Source: an uncultured Terrimonas sp. (GTDB lineage: Bacteria > Bacteroidota > Bacteroidia > Chitinophagales > Chitinophagaceae). From it: DNA of 5,436 nucleotides. Below are positions 1 to 5,436 of the stretch, piece after piece. The stretch is taken from NCBI GenBank assembly GCA_946886925.1, contig CAMPJQ010000224.1, forward strand, positions 1 through 5,436. Reading direction: 5' to 3'. The notes under the pieces were generated by a model, which saw only the letters and a list, made by a program, of their open reading frames with translations, was not told where the DNA came from and ran no database searches. Positions within the stretch are counted from its first letter, which is position 1. Each line of letters begins with the position of its first letter. The position numbers and the translations under genes were made by a program.

Positions 1-1528
1 GGCTTAGTGTATTCGTTTCTGTGAGTATCCTTAACGCATGCACCCTTATTACCGGGTCCTGGTGTTGCAACGCTTCAGTAAGTTGTGCGCCGGGTAATGC
101 ATTTAAACGGTTCAGTATCCATAATGCCTGTATATATACTTTTTGTGGTGATGCAGCAATCAATAATTTTTTTAAAGGGTCAATGGCTTTTTCTTTCCAT
201 GCATCTGCAATACGGTTGGCAATAGCAAAACGGGTAGTTAACTGTGTGCTCTGCAACCCGGAAAGCAGTTCTTCCAGGCTGGCTTTCGACCAGTCTTTAA
301 CCTCTGCATCCTTATGCGCCTCATTACCTTTGTATGTAATTTTCCATATCCGCCCGCTAATCCGGTCTCTGCCGGGGTGGTTTAAAGGCACTTCATAATG
401 GCCTATGATGCGGTTATAAAAGTCGGCTATATACAATGCGCCATCCGGCCCTGTTTTTACATCAACCGGGCGAAACCAGGGATCGTTGCTCACCAAAAAA
501 TCTTCCTCACGTTTAGCGATAGGCGTAGATCCGTTAAATGTCATGGTATTGCGGTTAATCTCGCAGGTTACCACATCACCCGAAAAAAAACTGTTCCTGT
601 ATGCTTCAGGAAATTGTTCACCTGTATAATAATCCAAACCGGCAAGCGCTGTAGAACCCAGTTCATAGCTGGTCATTTCCGGGGCAAAACCTATTCCTGC
701 AGGAGCTATCTTGCCAAAGTGAGGATAGTCGCCACCTGGGATAAGCTGGTAAATAGGTTTGCTATGACAATCTAAAGAGTACAGGTAACCCCATTCATCG
801 TAACTATAACCAAAGGGATTCACCCTTCCAAATGTGGTTTGCTCTACGCGGCTTCCATCCGGCTTAAAACGAAAAGTATTGCCGGATGTCATTGTAATGG
901 AATCGCCATCTGCTCCGGCTATGGTAGAGGTATTGGTAAATCCATGAGAGGAATGTACCCATCCGTCGAAACCACGGATGAAGTTATTTACCATGCCGTG
1001 CGTATCTTTAAAACCAAAGGGACCCAATAGTACTTTTTGTTCATCGGCTTTGCCATCCTTATTGGTATCGGTAAAGCGGTATACATTGGGAATACTGTAA
1101 GCAATTGCGCCATCGCTTACAGGCAATATACCAATTGGAATATTTAAGGTATCTTCAAAATGCGTGAATTTATCCGCTTTACCATCTCCGTCCGTATCTT
1201 CCAGTATAGTGATGCGGTCCTTACCTCTATCGGAACCCGCCCCCATAGGGTACTCAGACGATTGTGTAACCCATAATCTTCCCTGGTCGTCAAAAGCAAT
1301 ATTCATGGGTTTACTAATATCAGGCTCAGAAGCAAAAAGCGTTACTTCAAATCCTTCCGGCAATATAAAACCGGCCCGTTCCTGTTCAGGCGTTTGAAAT
1401 GCTGTACTGCGTACATGTTCGGAAAATTTTTTCTCATCGCGCTTTCCCGGTTTTGAAGACTGATCGCAAGACAAAAAACAACTACATAAAATAAAAATAC
1501 CGGAGATGATAAAAAGATATTGGCGCAT
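1..1528 (-). CDS. PVC-type heme-binding / membrane-bound dehydrogenase family lipoprotein, N-terminal part (partial at window edge)
   Basis: An uninterrupted frame of 509 codons starts at the ATG at 1528-1526 and runs off the left edge. An in-frame TAA at 1546-1544 precedes it, so this is the first possible ATG. Residues 1-21 look like a lipoprotein signal: a short MRQ start, a hydrophobic stretch, then LCSC (Cys17, the better lipobox) or FLSC (Cys21). Residues about 52-398 match from memory the propeller-like 'putative membrane-bound dehydrogenase' domain (TIGR02604/DUF7133 type): GFEVTLFASEP near 59, DCHSKP at 253-258, GFAPEM near 280, GSTALAGLDYY near 291, DPWFRPVD at 349-356 and GPDGALYIADFYNRIIGHYE from 360. 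Two acidic calcium-loop-like motifs, DTDGDGKAD (111-119) and DTNKDGKAD (154-162), lie in it. Residues about 412-509 are helical and resemble HEAT repeats, as expected downstream in this family. The C-terminal CxxCH cytochrome domain usual in the family would lie outside the window. Substrate unknown; sugar or alcohol oxidation is only inferred from the family name. The product should be a lipoprotein in the periplasm or on the cell surface. Confidence 0.88.
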   Translation of the reverse strand, partial: MRQYLFIISGIFILCSCFLSCDQSSKPGKRDEKKFSEHVRSTAFQTPEQERAGFILPEGFEVTLFASEPDISKPMNIAFDDQGRLWVTQSSEYPMGAGSDRGKDRITILEDTDGDGKADKFTHFEDTLNIPIGILPVSDGAIAYSIPNVYRFTDTNKDGKADEQKVLLGPFGFKDTHGMVNNFIRGFDGWVHSSHGFTNTSTIAGADGDSITMTSGNTFRFKPDGSRVEQTTFGRVNPFGYSYDEWGYLYSLDCHSKPIYQLIPGGDYPHFGKIAPAGIGFAPEMTSYELGSTALAGLDYYTGEQFPEAYRNSFFSGDVVTCEINRNTMTFNGSTPIAKREEDFLVSNDPWFRPVDVKTGPDGALYIADFYNRIIGHYEVPLNHPGRDRISGRIWKITYKGNEAHKDAEVKDWSKASLEELLSGLQSTQLTTRFAIANRIADAWKEKAIDPLKKLLIAASPQKVYIQALWILNRLNALPGAQLTEALQHQDPVIRVHALRILTETNTLS

Positions 1529-1592
1529 ATTGAATACAATCGTTTAAAAAGTTATGCCAGGGATATTAAAAGATCACACTACAGAAATAAAT

Positions 1593-1615
1593 GTAAAATA
1601 GGCAGTTTATTTTAC
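1593..1615. repeat. Perfect 8-bp inverted repeat, possible operator or leader hairpin
   Basis: GTAAAATA at 1593-1600 and its exact reverse complement TATTTTAC at 1608-1615 flank a 7-base spacer (GGCAGTT). The centre lies about 75 bases upstream of the minus-strand start codon at 1528. The spacing suits a dimeric regulator site, or a weak A/T-rich hairpin if the region is transcribed. Six of the eight arm pairs are A-T, so some chance occurrence in A/T-rich DNA must be allowed for. Confidence 0.45.
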
Positions 1616-1843
1616 CTGGGCATCCTGCACTTACCTTTTCAAGCCTCCGCCTCTTATTATATAGCGCATCGGAGATTTTATGTTGAATTTTTTAATGGTG
1701 TAAAATTGCTGGGTAAATTTTATGGACCTGCAAAAAAACTGGCAATTTTTCTTTTCCTGGCGTATATTTCAAGACGGAAAGGATATGGCATGTAAGCGTT
1801 GCAAGAATGGCCGGCATGACCTTGTAGTAAATTCGTTCAAATA

Positions 1844-1862
1844 AGGCAGGTTCAACCCGCCT
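1844..1862. repeat. Small G/C-rich imperfect hairpin upstream of the kinase promoter
   Basis: AGGCAGGT (1844-1851) and ACCCGCCT (1855-1862) pair in seven of eight positions (one A·C mismatch) around the loop TCA. It stands out as a G/C-rich block in an A/T-rich region and lies just upstream of the candidate -33 element of the kinase gene. It could be an operator half-site pair. No run of T follows on the plus strand, and a terminator would not be expected between divergent genes. Confidence 0.35.
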
Positions 1863-1878
1863 GTCATTTTCCAATTTG

Positions 1879-1910
1879 TTGTTACCCTTTACAGCAAAGC
1901 CGTAATTTTT
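1879..1910 (+). promoter_or_regulatory. Candidate Bacteroidota sigma-70 promoter for the sensor kinase operon
   Basis: TTG at 1879-1881 is followed after 21 bases by TAATTTTT at 1903-1910. This approximates the known Bacteroidota pattern, a TTG-type -33 element and TAnnTTTG at -7, with the last base T instead of G. Transcription would start only about 10-15 bases before the ATG at 1930, giving a very short leader. A weak AGG at 1924-1926 is the only Shine-Dalgarno-like sequence. The assignment rests on pattern matching in A/T-rich DNA. Confidence 0.3.
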
Positions 1911-1929
1911 TTAGACTTTTATTAGGCTG

Positions 1930-4900
1930 ATGAAAATTATTCTGACCTTCCTGCTTATATCCCGCTTTCAGCTCTGCGCTGCACAGCCTGCTACTTTGTA
2001 TTTCAGGAACCTGAACACCGATAATGGCTTATCGCACAATAAAGTAAATTGCATTCTTCAGGATAAAAGGGGATTTACCTGGATCGGCACCGATGATGGT
2101 CTTAACCGTTACGATGGTTACCGTTTCCAGGTATTTCGCCACGAACCCTCCGATACATCAACCATATCGGGAAACATGATAACGGATCTACTGGAAGATA
2201 AACACGGGGTGTTATGGATAGCTACGGCAGACGGCGGTTTAACTAAATACGATTATCATCTTGCACCAAAACATCAATTCCGCCAATTCAAACATGCTGC
2301 ATCTGATTCTTTCTCTATTCCGTCAAATATAATAAACGCATTAATTGAAGATAACACAGGTAATTTATGGCTGGCAACCAGTGGGCATGGTGTGCTTCGG
2401 TTTAACAAACAAAAAGAAATTTTTGAGAAACCTGTTCCCCACAGAGCTAAAACCTTTCTTGATCTTGCTATTGATCAAGCGGGTACAATTTGGGCCGGAG
2501 GAGAAGGGGGTGGGTTGACAAAAATTGATCCTGAAATCATGCACGCTGAAGAGGATCAGCGATATGCTAATGTATATGCAAAACTGCCTCACATGACCGT
2601 AACTACCCTTTTTAGGGACAGTAAAAATCATATGTGGGTCGGGTCATGGGATAAGATAGTATATCGCCTGCATACAACAGAACAGAAAGAAGATGTTTTT
2701 GCTAAAACCAATGATCCCTGGTCTTTCCCGGGTGATGACCCCCTTGCTTTTGCCGAGGACAGGCATCATCATATCTGGATCGGGGGAAAAAATAACGGGC
2801 TTTATTTTTTTCATCCTGCAACAGAAAAATTTTTCCAATACCGGCATGATCCTTCCAGGGAGGGTTCGCTTGCCGGCAACCAGGTGAATTGTATTTTTAT
2901 TGACAGTTCAGGGATTGTATGGATAGGAACCAGCAAAGGTATCAGTATATATGATCCGCTACAGCAAAAATTTGCACAAACATTCTTACCAGCAGCACGT
3001 AAAACAGGAATGGCATTGTATGATTTTCATACGGACAGAAATGGGGATTTACTGATTGGTTGCAACAACGGTATATACATTAAAAATGCTGCAGATGAAA
3101 CGATACGGCATCAACCCATACAATACAATGGAGAGTCTCTTTCGGTTACCAAATTCTTTGGTGATGCAGACGGAACCTTATACATTGGTACCAATGTGTC
3201 GTTGTTCCGCCTTAATAAACACAATTTTACTGTTGATCCACTCCCCAATACAGAAAAAGATATTGTGATGAAGCGGATCATTGAATCAAGAGTGGTTTCC
3301 ATGGTAACTGATTCTATTGAAGGTCACCCTGCTTTACTGGTATCTCCATATGGACATTTTATTGCCTACTATGATTTTACATTGCAGCAATGGATATCAA
3401 GAAAAGATAGCGCAAGGCAGATCATAAAAAAATTCAACATTAAAGATAACCTGGTACGAAGGTTTTTTAAAGCAGCCAATGGCAAAATATGGATCGCTAC
3501 AACCAAAGCAGGTTTGGGCGAGTGGGTCAGGCATCCTTCGCCTTTCATACAATATTACAATAACATTCCGGGCAATAATACCAGCATCAGCAATAATAAT
3601 ATATACGACATTATTGAAGATAGAAAAGAGAATCTATGGATTAGTACCTATGGCGGCGGTTTGCATTATTTTAATACCCGCACCAAAAAGTTTCAGCATA
3701 TTGCCCCATCGCATAACCTGGCGGAAGGAATTCAGACAGATGACGATGGAAATGTATGGATGATTGCCAATGGCGACCTGCATAAATATGATCCCTTGCA
3801 TACATCCTATACTACTTATCAATTGCCCGACCTTGAAAAAACCGGAGGCGTTAAAGGTTATATTTATGAAGATGCAAAGGGGAAATTGTATGCTGCCGGT
3901 GAAAATTATTTTATCGCTTTTCACCCGGATTCTATACAGGATGCGGGCACACAGCCAACTGTATTTTTTACTGACTTTAAAGTGTTCAGCACTTCATTCA
4001 GTCATTTGCTGTTTGAAAAAGAAATAAGGTTAAATTATGATCAGCATTCTTTTTCAATTGACTATGCAGCGCCCAGCTACCAGTCGGGTTACCCTGTTCA
4101 GTATGCGCATCAACTGGAAGGAGTAGACAATGGCTGGGTGGAAGATGGCATACAACATATAATCAATTATACAAATCTTGATGCCGGGGAATATCATTTT
4201 AAAGTTCGGGCTACTACAGAACCAGGCATATGGAGCAAAAAAATATCTACTGTAAAAATCTTTATTACACCACCTTACTGGAAAACATGGTGGTTTTATA
4301 CCTTATCTGCGCTCTTGCTATTACTCTTAATTTATTCCGTATATCGTTACCGTATCAATGAACTGCTGAAAAGACAATCTATCCGGAACAAAATTGCACA
4401 GGACCTGCATGATAATATGGGATCAACGCTCAGCAGTATTTCCATTTACAGCCAGGTAGCCAAAATTTACAAGGATCAGGATAAAATGGATCCGCTAAAA
4501 GAAGCTTTGGAAAAGATCAGCGAAACCTCAAGTGAAATGATTTCGGAGATGAACGATATCGTATGGGCTATTAATCCCAGGAATGATAATATGGAAACAA
4601 TTTTGCAACGAATGAATTCTTTTGCCCGACCCCTGCTGGTTTCGAAAGAAATTGCATTTCATTTTGAGTATGAAAAAAAAGTACAGCATTTGCATCTGGA
4701 AATGACCAAACGGAAAAATTTTTATCTGACATTTAAGGAGTCACTAAATAATGCATTGAAATATTCGGATTGCAAAAACTTTTGGGTGAATATAAATATC
4801 CAGCAACATCATTTAATGCTGTGTGTTAAAGATGACGGAAAGGGCTTTGACACCAAAAAGGCGAAGTCAGCAGCTACATTATCAGGTAACGGCATGCAAA

Positions 4901-4998
4901 ACATGAAACTGAGAGCCAAAGAAATGAAAGGCATCTGCACTGTTGAAAGCGAACCCGGAAAGGGAACTATCGTGATGCTAAAATTCCCTATCCCCTGA
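1930..4998 (+). CDS. Two-propeller (Reg_prop) / Y_Y_Y sensor histidine kinase, NarL type
   Basis: This is a complete 1022-residue membrane sensor kinase. A signal peptide (1-18, likely cut after CAA before Gln19) exports the sensor. Fourteen blade motifs of the W-I-G-T-x-x-G-L type follow every 39-52 residues, with slot residues W51, W96, W147, W188, W236, W283, W331, L375, Y418, L469, W521, W570, W610 and Y654, which suggests two seven-bladed propellers. A Y_Y_Y Ig-like domain (about 701-781; Tyr725, 747, 755) precedes one membrane helix (about 787-808). The cytoplasmic part has a HisKA_3 box with DLHD at 825-828 (phosphoacceptor His827), then the DIVWAINP motif (876-883) usual in this group. 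The HATPase_c domain shows an N box (Glu937, Asn941), a DDGKG box (968-972), GNG (986-988) and PGKGT (1009-1013), so all catalytic boxes appear intact. It lacks the fused receiver and AraC parts of an HTCS. By family it should sense a periplasmic ligand, often glycan-derived in HTCS relatives; the ligand here is unknown. The response regulator gene follows 53 bp downstream. Confidence 0.96.
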   Translation: MKIILTFLLISRFQLCAAQPATLYFRNLNTDNGLSHNKVNCILQDKRGFTWIGTDDGLNRYDGYRFQVFRHEPSDTSTISGNMITDLLEDKHGVLWIATADGGLTKYDYHLAPKHQFRQFKHAASDSFSIPSNIINALIEDNTGNLWLATSGHGVLRFNKQKEIFEKPVPHRAKTFLDLAIDQAGTIWAGGEGGGLTKIDPEIMHAEEDQRYANVYAKLPHMTVTTLFRDSKNHMWVGSWDKIVYRLHTTEQKEDVFAKTNDPWSFPGDDPLAFAEDRHHHIWIGGKNNGLYFFHPATEKFFQYRHDPSREGSLAGNQVNCIFIDSSGIVWIGTSKGISIYDPLQQKFAQTFLPAARKTGMALYDFHTDRNGDLLIGCNNGIYIKNAADETIRHQPIQYNGESLSVTKFFGDADGTLYIGTNVSLFRLNKHNFTVDPLPNTEKDIVMKRIIESRVVSMVTDSIEGHPALLVSPYGHFIAYYDFTLQQWISRKDSARQIIKKFNIKDNLVRRFFKAANGKIWIATTKAGLGEWVRHPSPFIQYYNNIPGNNTSISNNNIYDIIEDRKENLWISTYGGGLHYFNTRTKKFQHIAPSHNLAEGIQTDDDGNVWMIANGDLHKYDPLHTSYTTYQLPDLEKTGGVKGYIYEDAKGKLYAAGENYFIAFHPDSIQDAGTQPTVFFTDFKVFSTSFSHLLFEKEIRLNYDQHSFSIDYAAPSYQSGYPVQYAHQLEGVDNGWVEDGIQHIINYTNLDAGEYHFKVRATTEPGIWSKKISTVKIFITPPYWKTWWFYTLSALLLLLLIYSVYRYRINELLKRQSIRNKIAQDLHDNMGSTLSSISIYSQVAKIYKDQDKMDPLKEALEKISETSSEMISEMNDIVWAINPRNDNMETILQRMNSFARPLLVSKEIAFHFEYEKKVQHLHLEMTKRKNFYLTFKESLNNALKYSDCKNFWVNINIQQHHLMLCVKDDGKGFDTKKAKSAATLSGNGMQNMKLRAKEMKGICTVESEPGKGTIVMLKFPIP

Positions 4999-5010
4999 TT
5001 TGGGGATTGG
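4987..5010 (+). other. Hairpin enclosing the kinase stop codon
   Basis: ATCCCC (4990-4995) pairs perfectly with GGGGAT (5002-5007). Beyond a T·T mismatch, CC (4987-4988) pairs with GG (5009-5010), giving eight pairs in all. The six-base loop TGATTT contains the TGA stop at 4996-4998. No T-run follows (the next bases are TATTGATTAAAAT), so it is not a typical intrinsic terminator. It could tune translation or mRNA stability between kinase and regulator. The function is inferred; the pairing is seen directly. Confidence 0.45.
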
Positions 5011-5051
5011 TATTGATTAAAATAAAAAGAATCTTTATATAAATATACCAC

Positions 5052-5436
5052 ATGAGCCTGCGCATTGCCATATTTGATGATAATAAAAACATACGGGAAA
5101 GCATCAGCCTTCTCTTAGAAACGGTTGATCAGTTTGATGTGGTGGGTTCTTTCTCTCACGTTCTGGACTGCATCGAAGATATAAGAGATTGTAAACCGGA
5201 TATTGTGCTGATGGATATTGAAATGCCGGGCATGACAGGCATTGAAGCCGTATTGCTGATCAAAAAAGAATTTCCGCATATCCAGGTATTGATGCAAACC
5301 GTATTTGAAGATGACGACCGGGTATTTCACTCCATTTGTGCCGGAGCATCAGGCTATATTCTAAAAAATTATTTGAATACAAAACTTGTTGAAGCCATCA
5401 ATGAGTTGCAATATGGAGGTTCGCCTATGAGCCCCT
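5052..5436 (+). CDS. NarL/FixJ-type response regulator, receiver domain (partial at window edge)
   Basis: The first 128 codons of a response regulator are present and the frame is open at the right edge. The receiver domain fills residues about 3-121 and its key residues are visible: acidic pair Asp9-Asp10, phosphoacceptor Asp55 in LMDIEMPG, switch Thr83 in MQTVFEDDD, and Lys105 in GYILKN. VFEDDDRVF followed by CAGASGYILK is characteristic of the NarL/FixJ branch, so a LuxR-type helix-turn-helix is expected beyond the window but is not seen. The start ATG follows an A/T-rich leader without a Shine-Dalgarno sequence, usual in Bacteroidota. The gene lies 53 bp after the kinase on the same strand with no terminator between, so they are very probably co-transcribed. 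A NarL-type regulator is the expected partner for a HisKA_3 kinase. Target genes are unknown; the divergent dehydrogenase-like gene is one candidate. Confidence 0.94.
   Translation, partial: MSLRIAIFDDNKNIRESISLLLETVDQFDVVGSFSHVLDCIEDIRDCKPDIVLMDIEMPGMTGIEAVLLIKKEFPHIQVLMQTVFEDDDRVFHSICAGASGYILKNYLNTKLVEAINELQYGGSPMSP

Larger units (their letters stand above)
1529..1929. other. Divergent intergenic region, no convincing gene
   Basis: About 400 bp lie between the divergently transcribed dehydrogenase-like gene and the sensor kinase. Short open frames exist on both strands (1520-1795 plus, 1692-1874 minus). Their products have no recognisable family and the first runs back over the start of the neighbouring gene, so I call neither. 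The stretch is A/T-rich and holds two inverted repeats (1593-1615 and 1844-1862) and a candidate kinase promoter (1879-1910), listed separately. I saw no tRNA, no CRISPR and no insertion-sequence end. No Bacteroidota-type -7/-33 pair was convincing for the minus-strand gene. Confidence 0.7.

Noticed and set aside
767..781. DCHSK in the dehydrogenase-like protein as a heme-binding site
   Set aside because: It is not CxxCH. From memory this cysteine-histidine pair is a conserved part of the propeller-like domain, and the heme motif would lie beyond the left edge.
21..1397. Several plus-strand open frames (21-398, 398-775, 839-1030, 1164-1397)
   Set aside because: They lie opposite the long minus-strand frame, whose translation matches a known family throughout. 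Their products have no recognisable domains.
1342..1539. Minus-strand open frame overlapping the start of the dehydrogenase-like gene
   Set aside because: It is out of frame with the family-matching protein, which starts at 1528 in another frame, so it is a shadow and not evidence of a frameshift.
1763..1772. TATATTTC as a second -7 promoter element on the plus strand
   Set aside because: No TTG-type -33 element stands at the required distance upstream, and it lies more than 150 bases from the kinase start.
1520..1795. Possible 91-codon plus-strand gene in the intergenic region
   Set aside because: It overlaps the first codons of the minus-strand gene, has no recognisable family or ribosome binding site, and has a composition like translated A/T-rich spacer. 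A small unknown gene cannot be fully excluded.
1692..1874. Possible 60-codon minus-strand gene in the intergenic region
   Set aside because: It has no recognisable family and no promoter or ribosome binding site, and it crosses the hairpin at 1844-1862 and lies close to the candidate kinase promoter.
4987..5035. Intrinsic terminator after the kinase gene
   Set aside because: The hairpin is real but no T-run follows it, and the downstream gene is the expected partner in the same operon.
5115..5330. Minus-strand open frame opposite the response regulator
   Set aside because: It is antisense to a clear receiver domain with all its key residues, so it is a shadow.

Overview
The window looks like chromosomal DNA of a member of the Bacteroidota, most likely a Chitinophagaceae- or Sphingobacteriales-type soil or aquatic bacterium. 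The evidence is a two-propeller (Reg_prop)/Y_Y_Y sensor kinase, typical of this phylum, A/T-rich leaders with little or no Shine-Dalgarno sequence, and a lipoprotein-type signal on the neighbouring dehydrogenase-like gene. The genus assignment is inference only.

Layout: (1) Bases 1-1528, minus strand, hold the N-terminal 509 codons of a large secreted protein of the 'PVC-type heme-binding / membrane-bound dehydrogenase' family. It runs off the left edge, so the C-terminal part, where the family's CxxCH heme motif lies, is not visible. (2) Bases 1529-1929 are a divergent, A/T-rich intergenic region of about 400 bp. It has no convincing gene but holds a perfect 8-bp inverted repeat, a second small hairpin and a near-consensus Bacteroidota promoter just before the kinase. 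(3) Bases 1930-4998, plus strand, encode a complete 1022-residue sensor histidine kinase: signal peptide, fourteen propeller blades (two seven-bladed propellers by inference), Y_Y_Y domain, one membrane helix, NarL-type HisKA_3 dimerisation domain and HATPase_c. (4) After a 53-bp gap, bases 5052-5436 encode the receiver domain of a NarL/FixJ-type response regulator that is cut by the right edge.

How the genes work together: the kinase and regulator form an evident two-component operon. The propeller and Y_Y_Y part would sense a periplasmic ligand, His827 would be autophosphorylated, and the phosphate would pass to Asp55 of the regulator. The architecture is that of the Bacteroides hybrid two-component systems (HTCS) that control glycan utilisation, but split into separate kinase and regulator and using a NarL-type rather than AraC-type output. 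The divergent oxidoreductase-like lipoprotein gene is a possible target, but nothing in the sequence proves this.

No clearly new biological system is visible. The best leads are the stop-codon hairpin between kinase and regulator, the palindrome in the divergent promoter region, and the uneven degeneration of the second propeller.
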